DNA of 36,855 bases, taken from NCBI GenBank assembly GCA_029288835.1, contig JARIGN010000022.1, positions 1 to 36,855 of the forward strand. Direction: 5' to 3'. Both the position numbers and the translations under genes were made by a program. Every line of letters starts with the position of its first letter. Within the stretch, counting starts at the first letter, position 1. Shown piece after piece: positions 16,241-25,031 of this stretch. The notes beneath the pieces are model-generated. The model worked only from the letters and a program-made list of their open reading frames with translations. It ran no database searches and was not told where the DNA came from. This DNA comes from Candidatus Kaiserbacteria bacterium. Its GTDB lineage: Bacteria > Patescibacteriota > Minisyncoccia > Phycocordibacterales > Phycocordibacteraceae.

Positions 16241-17456
16241 AACCTCGTGCGATGAGACTGCAGTAGCGATTCTTGAGGCGCAGTCTGATGAGGCATACCC
16301 TGCAGCGCACTTCACGGTCTTAAGCCAAGCACTCATATCGCAAATTGAAATTCACCGCGAGTACGGTGGCGTCTTTCCGGCCGTCGCAAAGCGTGAGCAT
16401 GCAAAAAATCTGGTGCCGCTCCTGGGCGCAGCTTTGGAAGAAGCTGAAATGCTGAAAGAAGATTTGCAAGTGGGACCCGAAGCTCTGTCAGAAGACCTAA
16501 AAGCAGAACTTAGCCGCATGCTCGAGCGCGAGCCAGACCTAGCCGAAGCCTTCCTCACCTTTCTTACTGAAACAGAGCGTCCTGCCATTGATGCAATAGC
16601 CGTGACCTATGGCCCTGGCCTGGCGCCTGCGCTTTGGGTAGGGGTTAACTTTGCGCAGGCGCTCGCCCTCGCTTGGAATATTCCGCTTGTGCCGGTGAAC
16701 CACATGGAAGGGCATTTTCTTGTGGGGCTTGCACAGGAAGTCACCGCTCCGGAGACCGAGCGACAAGTGCTTGAGCTCCCGCCCCTCGAGACCCCCATCC
16801 TTGGTCTCCTTATTTCCGGGGGCCATACCCAGCTTATGCTGATGGATCCATGGCTTTCGTACCGACTCCTCGGTGAGACCCGCGATGACGCCGTGGGTGA
16901 AGCGTTTGATAAGGTGGCGCGCATGATGGGCTTACCGTACCCAGGGGGTCCTGAAATTTCAAAGCTTGCTGCAAAGGTGCACGGTGGGGAAAAGAAATTC
17001 ACGCTTCCCCGCCCCATGCTTGATTCAGGTGATTTCAATTTTTCTTTTAGCGGCATAAAGACCGCGGTGCTGTACCTCATTCGTGCGTGGCAAAAAGAAA
17101 ATGCCGAAGAAGAGGTCTTGCTCGATTCTTTTCCAAAAGAAGCGCTCGCGCATGAGTTTGAGAATGCCGTGACCGAAGTACTCCTAGCAAAAACTGTACG
17201 CGCTTTGGAAGAGACAGAGGCTCAGACGCTCGTGCTAGGCGGCGGTGTGTCTGCAAATAAGCATATTCAAGAGTCTTTTCGAACCATGCTTACAGAGAAA
17301 TTTCCGTACGTCGATTTTTATGTTCCTCCCGCAGGTCTCACGGGCGATAACGCGGTCATGATAGGGATCGCCGGTTTTTATCGCGCTGTGCGAAAGGAAT
17401 TTGTTGAGCCAGGAACTGTTGGAGCAGACGGAAACCTCTCCCTAAGCGCCACGTGA
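16221..17456 (+). CDS. tsaD: tRNA N6-threonylcarbamoyladenosine synthase subunit TsaD
   Basis: MKILAIETSCDETAVAI, HMEGHFLVG, LISGGHTQL, LGGGVSANK; overlaps the DHH gene by 20 nt. Confidence 0.95.
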   Translation: MKILAIETSCDETAVAILEAQSDEAYPAAHFTVLSQALISQIEIHREYGGVFPAVAKREHAKNLVPLLGAALEEAEMLKEDLQVGPEALSEDLKAELSRMLEREPDLAEAFLTFLTETERPAIDAIAVTYGPGLAPALWVGVNFAQALALAWNIPLVPVNHMEGHFLVGLAQEVTAPETERQVLELPPLETPILGLLISGGHTQLMLMDPWLSYRLLGETRDDAVGEAFDKVARMMGLPYPGGPEISKLAAKVHGGEKKFTLPRPMLDSGDFNFSFSGIKTAVLYLIRAWQKENAEEEVLLDSFPKEALAHEFENAVTEVLLAKTVRALEETEAQTLVLGGGVSANKHIQESFRTMLTEKFPYVDFYVPPAGLTGDNAVMIGIAGFYRAVRKEFVEPGTVGADGNLSLSAT

Positions 17457-17483
17457 TACCTGTTTTAAAATAATTGAGGAATA

Positions 17484-17509
17484 AAAAGAAAAGCTCTTGC
17501 GAGCTTTTT
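17484..17509. terminator. Bidirectional terminator between tsaD and the convergent 17526 gene
   Basis: AAAAAGAAAAGCTCTTGCGAGCTTTTT. Confidence 0.75.
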
Positions 17510-17525
17510 AGAATTGATGAAATGC

Positions 17526-18050
17526 TTAGGTAGCTCGTCGCGGACCCGCGATGACGCGCGTCTGCTTTTCCCACGTCACTTCGCCCCGTCGCGCAGAGAA
17601 AATCTCGCGCTTGTTGTTACGGGTCCTCACGCCATGAATTCCCGCTTCGCTGAAGCAGATATTCGGGCGGTCGAGGAACAGCCCCGAATAGAGTTCACGC
17701 ATCTCATGCTCCAGCATGAGACCCAGATGGAGCACGCCGGCGAAACGGTCTGGCCCGAGATCTCTCTCGAAGAGAGAGTCATTGGCGTAGTCATTCAGGT
17801 GATAGAGGTCTACCTCAAACGGAAAAGACAGTCTGCCCCGCCGTTCGTCGAGTGAAACGCCCACATCGGGCATCACGACCACCCGCTCGTTGCGCCGCAC
17901 GAATTCGTGCAGCTTGAACCCTTTTTCGCCAGGGACAAAGACCCCCGTACGGTCATAGGTCAAAAGAGCGCTGCCCGGCGTCAGTCTGGTGACGGACTTG
18001 GGCTGCGGCATGGCGAGTATCTTGGCAGTTCCCCGCTCTGGATTTTTCAC
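17526..18050 (-). CDS. Hypothetical protein (GTG start)
   Basis: Long ORF with AAGGA SD upstream and terminator downstream; no recognised family. Confidence 0.7.
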   Translation of the reverse strand: MKNPERGTAKILAMPQPKSVTRLTPGSALLTYDRTGVFVPGEKGFKLHEFVRRNERVVVMPDVGVSLDERRGRLSFPFEVDLYHLNDYANDSLFERDLGPDRFAGVLHLGLMLEHEMRELYSGLFLDRPNICFSEAGIHGVRTRNNKREIFSARRGEVTWEKQTRVIAGPRRAT

Positions 18051-18134
18051 GTCATTCCTTTCTGTAAGGTCTGGAGGAGATTGTACTATATTTATCTATA
18101 TTGTAAATAACCTGCTGATTAATCCCTGTTTTCC

Positions 18135-18152
18135 TGCTATAGTCAATGTATG
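18135..18152 (+). promoter_or_regulatory. Leaderless-type extended -10: TGC TATAGT - 6 nt - ATG
   Basis: TGC 18135-18137, hexamer 18138-18143, ATG 18150. Confidence 0.6.
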
Positions 18153-20363
18153 AGTGCTGAGAGCGCCGACCGAAATTCCTCTGCGCGTGCCGAGGGATTA
18201 GAAAAGTTCACCAAACCATACGACCCGGTGGAGACCGAGCAGCGTATGTATGCTGGATGGCAGGAAGGCGAAGCCGGCAAGAAAAGGGGCGGCTACTTTA
18301 ACCCGGACAACCTGCCGGAAGAACTGACCGCACAAAACGGCAAGCCGTTTACCATTATCATGCCGCCGCCAAACGCAAACGGCAGCCTTCATGCCGGCCA
18401 TGCGGTATTCGTCGCTATCCAAGACCTCATCACCCGCTTCCGACGCATGCAAGGATACCGCGCGCTCTGGCTTCCCGGAGCCGACCATGCAGGCTTTGAA
18501 ACGCAGGTGGTCTATGAACGACAGCTCGAAAAGGAAGGGCGCTCACGTTTTGGTATGGACCCCGACCAGCTCCGCGATGAAATCATGGCCTTTACGCTCC
18601 ACAACAAGTCCTTCATGGAAGGACAGCTTCGCGAGCTTGGCGCGAGCTGCGACTGGAGTCGAGAGAAATTTACCCTTGATCCTGAAATCCGAAAGATTGT
18701 GTATGGCACCTTTGAGCAGCTTCACAAAGATGGCTTGCTCTATCGCGGCAAGCGCAGCATTAACTGGTGCTGGAAGCATCAGACTTCCCTTTCAGACCTC
18801 GAAACCGAAAGCACCGAGGAAAATTCTCCTTTCTATTATTTCAACTATGGTCCCTTTACTATCGGTACCGTGCGTCCCGAAACAAAGTTTGGCGACAAGT
18901 ATGTCGTGATGCATCCCGATGATAAGCGCTATGCAGAATGGAAGCATGGGGATACCTTTGAGACCGAATGGATCAATGGACCAATCACCGCGACCGTCAT
19001 TAAGGATGAAGCAGCGAATATGGAAATGGGCACGGGCGTGATGACTATCACCCCATGGCATAGCGCTATCGACTTTGATATTGCGAAACGCCATAACCTC
19101 GACATGGAACAGATCATTGGCTGGGATGGGAAGCTTCTGCCGATCGCCGGAGAGTTCGCCGGCATGCGCATCGCTGCGGCGCGCCCGCTCATTGCGAAAA
19201 AACTCGAAGAGAAAGGCCTGCTCGTAAAGACCGACACGGAATACAAGAACGCTGTGAAGCGCTGCTATAAGTGCAATACCGTCATCGAGCCGCAGATAAA
19301 AGACCAGTGGTTTGTTTCCATGAAGCCGCTTGCACAAAAAGCGATCGAGGCAATAGAGCGCGACGAGGTTGTCTTCTATCCCGAGCACTACAAGAAGATC
19401 GTGCTCCACTGGCTCACGAACATCGAAGACTGGAATATTTCCCGCCAGATCGTCTGGGGTATCCCTATACCTGCATGGTATCGTGGTGATGAAATAGCGG
19501 TGGGTGAAGAACCGCCTGCAGCAGATGATGGTAAAGGCGAATGGATCAAAGACCCGGACACGTTCGACACCTGGTTCTCTTCCGGGCAGTGGCCGTATGC
19601 GACACTCGGCTACCCTGCTGGTGAAGATTTCAAGAATTTCTACCCTACGCAGGTCATGGAAACCGCTGGTGAAATCATTTTCTTCTGGGTGGCGCGCATG
19701 ATCATGCTCGGAATCTATCGTACTGGCCAGGTTCCTTTTAAGGACGTCTACCTCCACGGGCTCGTGGTCGCAAAAGATGGCTCAAAGATGAGCAAGAGTA
19801 AAGGCAATGTCATTAGCCCAATCGAGCTCGCAGAAAAGTATGGCACCGACGCGCTTCGCATGGGCCTCATCATCGGGAACACCCCGGGCACCTCAACTGC
19901 CTTGTATGAAGACAAGATCAAGGCTTATAAGCACTTTGCAAACAAGCTCTGGAATATTGCGCGCTTTATTTTTGATAACTCACACGAGCAGCAACAGGCC
20001 GGCACTCTTCCTCCTGCACCCGAGACGGACGCCGACCGTGCCCTCTGGGACGAAATGACCGCACTTACGGCAGATGTGACAAAAGATCTGGAAGAATATC
20101 GCTTCTATATGGCGGGAGAAAAGCTCTACCAGTATGGCTGGCATCGCCTCGCGGACGAGATCATTGAAGAATCGAAAACTATTTTTGCTGCTTCTTCAAC
20201 TGACGTATCAGACCCAGCTGCATACTCTCGTCGTGCAACGCTTCGCCTACTCCTCTCCCAGCTCCTTAAAATGCTTCACCCGTTCATGCCCTTTGTCACT
20301 GAAGAAATCTGGTGTGCAATGCCCGAGCATACGGCAAAACTCATCGTTACACCTTGGCCATAG
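18150..20363 (+). CDS. valS: Valine--tRNA ligase
   Basis: PPPNANGSLHAGHA (HIGH), GADHAGFETQ, editing-domain TVRPETKFGDKYVVMHP, KMSKSKGNVISP (KMSKS). Confidence 0.93.
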   Translation: MSAESADRNSSARAEGLEKFTKPYDPVETEQRMYAGWQEGEAGKKRGGYFNPDNLPEELTAQNGKPFTIIMPPPNANGSLHAGHAVFVAIQDLITRFRRMQGYRALWLPGADHAGFETQVVYERQLEKEGRSRFGMDPDQLRDEIMAFTLHNKSFMEGQLRELGASCDWSREKFTLDPEIRKIVYGTFEQLHKDGLLYRGKRSINWCWKHQTSLSDLETESTEENSPFYYFNYGPFTIGTVRPETKFGDKYVVMHPDDKRYAEWKHGDTFETEWINGPITATVIKDEAANMEMGTGVMTITPWHSAIDFDIAKRHNLDMEQIIGWDGKLLPIAGEFAGMRIAAARPLIAKKLEEKGLLVKTDTEYKNAVKRCYKCNTVIEPQIKDQWFVSMKPLAQKAIEAIERDEVVFYPEHYKKIVLHWLTNIEDWNISRQIVWGIPIPAWYRGDEIAVGEEPPAADDGKGEWIKDPDTFDTWFSSGQWPYATLGYPAGEDFKNFYPTQVMETAGEIIFFWVARMIMLGIYRTGQVPFKDVYLHGLVVAKDGSKMSKSKGNVISPIELAEKYGTDALRMGLIIGNTPGTSTALYEDKIKAYKHFANKLWNIARFIFDNSHEQQQAGTLPPAPETDADRALWDEMTALTADVTKDLEEYRFYMAGEKLYQYGWHRLADEIIEESKTIFAASSTDVSDPAAYSRRATLRLLLSQLLKMLHPFMPFVTEEIWCAMPEHTAKLIVTPWP

Positions 20364-20386
20364 AGTATACTTAAAGGAACGCTCCT

Positions 20387-21097
20387 ATGGACGTGTCCTT
20401 TACCGCCATCCTCTATTCTGTCGCAGCAGGCATCCTTCCGCCGCTCATTTGGCTGTACCTTATGCTTCGCGAGGACAAACGCTGCCCTGAGCCGCGCGCG
20501 CTCATTTTCATTGCCTTTGTCGCAGGAATGTTTGCGGTGGTGCTCGCGGCTTTTTCCGAATACACTATTACTCCTTTTCTTCCCGACGGCTTACCAGTCA
20601 TCTTTACATGGGCAACCATAGAGGAAGTACTAAAATACGGTGTCGCAGCCCTCTTTATACTTTGGAATCGCGCCGTTGATGAGTCATTGGATCTTGTTAT
20701 CTATATGATTACTGTTGCGCTTGGTTTTGCTGCACTTGAAAATGCCTTGTTCCTGCTTACGCCATTTGGTCACGGCCAGTTTGCCGATGGACTTATGACC
20801 GATAACTTACGATTCTTTGGTTCAACATTACTTCACGTCGTGGCCTCATCAGCGATTGGTTTCGCCCTCGCGTTTTCGTACAAACAGAAGCGATGGATAC
20901 GCGCACTCTCAGCAGCAAGCGGACTTATCCTCGCCATTGCATTGCATACACTCTTTAACTTTTTTATAATTACAGAGAACGGCTCGCAGACCATTGTTGC
21001 ATTCTTTTTCGTGTGGGCTGGCGTGGTTGTGTTCTTCGCGTTATTTGAAGTCCTTAAATATTTCAGATATCGCAACCTTCCACCAAACGCGTGCTAA
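20387..21097 (+). CDS. PrsW-family intramembrane metalloprotease
   Basis: Multi-TM with ATIEEVLKYG, GFAALENALFLL, LHTLFNFF. Confidence 0.85.
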   Translation: MDVSFTAILYSVAAGILPPLIWLYLMLREDKRCPEPRALIFIAFVAGMFAVVLAAFSEYTITPFLPDGLPVIFTWATIEEVLKYGVAALFILWNRAVDESLDLVIYMITVALGFAALENALFLLTPFGHGQFADGLMTDNLRFFGSTLLHVVASSAIGFALAFSYKQKRWIRALSAASGLILAIALHTLFNFFIITENGSQTIVAFFFVWAGVVVFFALFEVLKYFRYRNLPPNAC

Positions 21098-21138
21098 GTG
21101 CATGCTAGACTGTACCAATACTTTAAATTTTATTTCCT

Positions 21139-21702
21139 ATGGCAATTAAAAAGCGTTCATTCTTCGAAAGACTTTCTGGTGGCGGTACGCCTGGTGCAGA
21201 ATACGACTCTTTTGATGACGACTTTCTTCCCCAGACTCCTGCCCGCCGTGTGATGCCTGGCCAGCCAGTGAGCCAGCCACTCCCTACGAGAAGTGCCGCT
21301 CCCATGCCACAGCCAATGCCGGTGCAGCAGCCAGCTGCTCCTGCCCACCAGCTTTTTGATGATGAACCGATGGAAGGCCAGCTTCCGGTTGACGTGTACC
21401 AGACCCCAAGCGAGATCGTTATCCGCACCTTCATCGCAGGCGTTCGTCCCGACGAAATTAATGTCTCCATTAGTCGCGATATGGTCACTATTGAGGGTAC
21501 CCGCGAAGAACACACCTCCATTGCGGAAAGCGACTATTTCCACAACGAGCTCTTTTGGGGCTCTTTTTCACGCACTATCCTCCTTCCGCAGGAAATTGAT
21601 GTCGAAAACTCCTCTGCTGGAGCTAAAGATGGTCTTCTCACCATCATCCTTCCAAAGCTCGATAAGGCGCGCCAAACCAAGCTTCGTGTGAAGACGGCGT
21701 AG
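21139..21702 (+). CDS. Hsp20/alpha-crystallin family small heat shock protein
   Basis: PVDVYQTPSEIVIRTFIAGVRPDEINVSISRDMVTIEGTREE...FHNELFWGSFSRTILLPQEIDVENSSAGAKDGLLTIILPK. Confidence 0.92.
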   Translation: MAIKKRSFFERLSGGGTPGAEYDSFDDDFLPQTPARRVMPGQPVSQPLPTRSAAPMPQPMPVQQPAAPAHQLFDDEPMEGQLPVDVYQTPSEIVIRTFIAGVRPDEINVSISRDMVTIEGTREEHTSIAESDYFHNELFWGSFSRTILLPQEIDVENSSAGAKDGLLTIILPKLDKARQTKLRVKTA

Positions 21703-21720
21703 TTTTTCAGGTTTTTAGCT

Positions 21721-22938
21721 TTAAAGTGTTTCTTCCTGAAGTGGTGGCTTAGTGTCTACTTGCTGTACGACAAACATAACCTGACCGATCACCTGCCCAG
21801 ATAGGGTTTCGATAGAGACGCGGTATTTGCCGGGTGTAAGGTTTGAAAGAGTTGAATAGCCACGATAGCCCCCATCTCTGCCACCTTGTATGGAGAAAAC
21901 AATTTCTGCACGCTGCTGCCACCGATGGATCTGCGGGTTATACCATTCCCATTTGTGGATAATTGCCGTTGAAAAAGAAGTCGGTGCAAAGACAGAACTG
22001 AACACAGAAAGTGATTCTCCAGGCGAGATATGCACCACTTGGAGCTGCTCCCATGGCGTATGCGCACGAAAATCATTGAGGAAACCGCGCCAACCAGTTT
22101 CGGCATTTACATTCATGGCCTCCTCCTGTACCACATATCCACTCGCTTGGTGAGTGACCGAATGATAGATGCCAACCTGACTTAGTGAAAGCGGCAGCGG
22201 AGGTATGGCTCCACCAAAATAGGAGGCACAGATAGCAAGCGCAATAACTAATGCTCCTGCAAGTGTTCGCCAGAAATGTTCCCGGAAGCGGTGCCACCCG
22301 GCGAGCGCAAGGCAAAGCAGGTATAGGGCATAAATACCGAGTGCCACCGCTGTGCTCTCGAGGAATGTGCTTGCGCTAATTGTATGCAGCTGCGTCGGAA
22401 GCGCATAGATAACAAAGGCATAGAGACCAAAAAAGAAGACGAGGTTTCTAAAGACCAGCTGCTCGCGGTACTTGCGGAGGAATTCATTTCCAACAAAGAG
22501 TACGATGAGTATCAGTACGAAGGGCCAGCTTGCCACCAAGGCAGCACTTTTCGTATAGAAAATAAGGCAGCCGCTTAAGGTACCGCCGACGGTGAACTGT
22601 GCAGCAAGAGAAAGCACCACGCGCAGCGAGCGTAAGAACCAGCCCTCTTCCTCCCTTCGTACAAAGAGATAATGGGCGCCGATTGAGGCAAAAAATGCCA
22701 CGACCAGATAGCTTCCATACAGATAGACCGCGGAAGTCACCGGTAGCGGCGCAACCGTAAAGAGGTCCGTTATAAAGCCAAGAATAAATATAGGCGCTGA
22801 AATATGGCGCTCGTTCTTTCGAAGCCAATTGAGCACGCGCTGTATCGTTCCAAGCACGCCTTTTGCAGGCGTTCCTTCCTGCTGGATTTCTTCCTGTTCT
22901 ATAGCGTCCAGCTTCTCTGTGCCGTCATCATTGTTCAC
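21721..22938 (-). CDS. Multi-TM protein with DUF2914-like C-terminal domain
   Basis: Several TM helices then FSTAIIHKWEWYNPQIHRWQQRAEIVFSIQGGRDGGYRGYSTLSNLTPGKYRVSIETLSGQVIGQVMFVV. Confidence 0.7.
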   Translation of the reverse strand: MNNDDGTEKLDAIEQEEIQQEGTPAKGVLGTIQRVLNWLRKNERHISAPIFILGFITDLFTVAPLPVTSAVYLYGSYLVVAFFASIGAHYLFVRREEEGWFLRSLRVVLSLAAQFTVGGTLSGCLIFYTKSAALVASWPFVLILIVLFVGNEFLRKYREQLVFRNLVFFFGLYAFVIYALPTQLHTISASTFLESTAVALGIYALYLLCLALAGWHRFREHFWRTLAGALVIALAICASYFGGAIPPLPLSLSQVGIYHSVTHQASGYVVQEEAMNVNAETGWRGFLNDFRAHTPWEQLQVVHISPGESLSVFSSVFAPTSFSTAIIHKWEWYNPQIHRWQQRAEIVFSIQGGRDGGYRGYSTLSNLTPGKYRVSIETLSGQVIGQVMFVVQQVDTKPPLQEETL

Positions 22939-22942
22939 AAGT

Positions 22943-23014
22943 GCCGAGGGCCGGGCTCGAACCGGCGACCCCTTCCTCTTCAGGGAAATGCTCTACCAAC
23001 TGAGCTACCTCGGC
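22943..23014 (-). tRNA. tRNA-Phe (GAA)
   Basis: GCCGAGG...CCTCGGC cloverleaf, anticodon loop CTGAAGA; CCA not encoded. Confidence 0.95.
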
Positions 23015-23095
23015 GAAATGAGGGTAAATGAAAGGCGCATTCTTATGCGTATTTCATTTCGCCCGAATGAGCACGAGGTATGTCTTCATACCTCG
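23013..23095. repeat. Two hairpins immediately upstream of tRNA-Phe (cluster A)
   Basis: GCGAAATGA (23013-23021)/TCATTTCGC (23054-23062) enclosing CGCAT-TCTT-ATGCG; CGAGGTATG-TCTT-CATACCTCG (23074-23095). Confidence 0.7.
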
Positions 23096-23144
23096 GCAGT
23101 CGTCCGAACTTTGGAAAGTTTAACACAGCCACCACTTTATTTCA

Positions 23145-23450
23145 CTACTTCCCCGTATGCAGGAAATTCTGGACTTCTGCTGGCGAAGGATAGCCAAAAA
23201 GACTGCCGCTGCTAGGGCTACTTACGCTTTTTAGGGCTGGAAACGCTGCTGAAATATACGGATAAAGGAGGAATGGCAGGCCAAGGACGAGTGCCCAGAT
23301 AATGACTTTGGCCGCAAAGGCAATGCGCCCTATTCGCTGCATGCGATGGAGTAATTTATTTGAGTCTTCAGAAAGCTTTAAGATTTCTGCGACTTGCTTC
23401 TGCAGTGCTTCAAATTCTTTTCGTGTAACGGGCTCTACTCCTTCGTCCAT
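23145..23450 (-). CDS. Small hypothetical membrane protein
   Basis: MDEGVEPVTRKEFEALQKQVAEILKLSEDSNKLLHRMQRIGR + TM; start at 23450 overlaps the DoxX 3' end by 16 nt. Confidence 0.6.
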   Translation of the reverse strand: MDEGVEPVTRKEFEALQKQVAEILKLSEDSNKLLHRMQRIGRIAFAAKVIIWALVLGLPFLLYPYISAAFPALKSVSSPSSGSLFGYPSPAEVQNFLHTGK

Positions 23451-23833
23451 AGGGTATGGAGTGCAAAGCGTCCCGCACCCAGGAACATGATGCCGAAGGA
23501 TACGAGACAAAGGGTAAATTCAAAGCCGAGGCCACGTGCAAAGCCAATAAGAATTGATGCCACAAGCATCTCCACCCCAAAGAGGAAGCCAAAGAGACGA
23601 GTGCCGATACCAAGAATAAGGCCGAGACCCCCAATTACTTCAAGCCATGCAATGAAATAGGCGACCCATACCGGGAAGCCAAAGTGCAAGAACATGAGGA
23701 TGGTCATAGGAAGTGACTCTACCTTTGCAAGACCATGGGTAAAGAAGATAAGACCAGCGGCAAGGCGGACGAGGAGGAGGCCGGTTGAGGGATGCTGAGT
23801 ATATTGAGACGCTTGAGTAATGAAATTTTTCAT
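23435..23833 (-). CDS. DoxX family membrane protein
   Basis: GLLLVRLAAGLIFFTHGLAKV...FPVWVAYFIAWLEVIGGLGLILGIGTRLFGFLFGVEML. Confidence 0.9.
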   Translation of the reverse strand: MKNFITQASQYTQHPSTGLLLVRLAAGLIFFTHGLAKVESLPMTILMFLHFGFPVWVAYFIAWLEVIGGLGLILGIGTRLFGFLFGVEMLVASILIGFARGLGFEFTLCLVSFGIMFLGAGRFALHTLWTKE

Positions 23834-23894
23834 GCCAAAACGGTTATTTTTATACTAGAAGTATAGCACAGCGGTATGGTGCCAATTTAGAATC

Positions 23895-24060
23895 GCTCCT
23901 TACAGGAGCAGTACACCTTGCGAATGATTTCTTCGCATAAGAATGCTCGAATTCATGCTCGCAAGGTCTTCGATTCCTACGAAATGACATGGGATGTCAT
24001 TTCGTCGCCCCGCGCTTGCTTGAGGGCACCGTTTTTCACGGTGTTCAAAACGGTGCCCTC
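23895..24060. repeat. Four consecutive hairpins downstream of tRNA-Arg (cluster B)
   Basis: 23895-23909 (6 bp), 23915-23967 (9-bp outer arms), 23979-24005 (12 bp, loop GGG), 24022-24060 (14 bp, overlaps tRNA 3' end). Confidence 0.75.
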
Positions 24061-24125
24061 ACCAGGAATCGAACCTAGATCGTCTCGTTAGGAGTGAGAT
24101 GCTCTATCCATTGAGCTATGAGGGC
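24055..24125 (-). tRNA. tRNA-Arg (CCT)
   Basis: GCCCTCA...TGAGGGC cloverleaf, anticodon loop CTCCTAA; A-C mismatch at the base of the anticodon loop; CCA not encoded (ACCG). Confidence 0.93.
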
Positions 24126-24219
24126 TTTGGTCAGCGTACCAAAAATCCCGAGATAACGCATCCCGGATTTTTGAATTAGATCGGCAGCAAAGTTGTGCCG
24201 AAGTACAAGCGCTTATGGC

Positions 24220-24465
24220 TTATGCCGCAACACCCAACGCCTCTGAAAGCTTCTCTTTGTCAAAGCCCACGATCACTTCGTCATCAATGGTTATAACAGG
24301 CACCGCGAGGCCGCCGCTCTTCTGCATCATTTCGTTACGCTTGTCCATATCAGCAGCGACGTTGAACTCTCGGTAGGTAACGCCATTCTCCTTAAAGAAA
24401 TCCTTAGCGAGTCCACAGAAGTGGCAGGTTGGGGTGCTATAGATAACTACATTTTTCTCTTCCAT
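24220..24465 (-). CDS. Glutaredoxin-like protein
   Basis: VVIYSTPTCHFCGLAKDFFKENGV...GGLAVPVITIDDEVIVGFDKEKL (CxxC, cis-Pro). Confidence 0.92.
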   Translation of the reverse strand: MEEKNVVIYSTPTCHFCGLAKDFFKENGVTYREFNVAADMDKRNEMMQKSGGLAVPVITIDDEVIVGFDKEKLSEALGVAA

Positions 24466-24605
24466 ATGCTTGTTTGCTTTATGTATAATCGATACTCATC
24501 GGTATCCAACTCATACATTTAGTATACCATTTTGGAAAATTCTGAGGGCAAGTGGAAAACTATTAGTTTTGATTAAACTCTTCCGTCTACCAAAATCTCT
24601 TCCAC

Positions 24606-24977
24606 CTACCAAAACTTCGCCCAGCCAAACCACTTCTGCCAGAATGAAGGCGGGGTCGTAGTCGCAGGATTTTTCGGCGGCACCACGATGATCTCCCCTT
24701 CTCCCGGCTTTGCCACACCAAACGTGCTTCGCACCGATTCTTCCTCACCTCGTTCAGTGCCTAGCTCATTTATGCTTGCTTCAAGCGTTTTTTCCCTACT
24801 TTGAATGCTTGAAAGCTGCTCCTGGGCGCCATACGCAGACCGGCGCGCCCTTTCCTCTTTCTTTAAAATACTAAGATTTAAGATAATGAGCCACAGAAGA
24901 AGAATCGAAAGAAATCCCAAAACGATATACTCTTTGGTGGTAAGGGGACGGGATTTCTTGCGCGCTTTCGGGGCCAT
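24606..24977 (-). CDS. Septum formation initiator (FtsB/DivIC)-like protein
   Basis: Short N-terminal region, one TM, coiled coil; start trimmed to MAPKARKK. Confidence 0.65.
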   Translation of the reverse strand: MAPKARKKSRPLTTKEYIVLGFLSILLLWLIILNLSILKKEERARRSAYGAQEQLSSIQSREKTLEASINELGTERGEEESVRSTFGVAKPGEGEIIVVPPKNPATTTPPSFWQKWFGWAKFW

Positions 24978-24992
24978 ACTTTTAGTATAGCA
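24975..24992 (-). promoter_or_regulatory. Leaderless-type extended -10: TGC TATACT - 6 nt - ATG
   Basis: plus-strand cat 24975-24977, agtata 24984-24989, gca 24990-24992. Confidence 0.6.
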
Positions 24993-25031
24993 AGGCGCGA
25001 GCATCACTTTGTGCCTTGGCAGTTTCCCGTG

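Noticed and set aside
18792-19757. 321-aa ORF antisense to valS
   Set aside because: Lies wholly within valS; no SD or family match.
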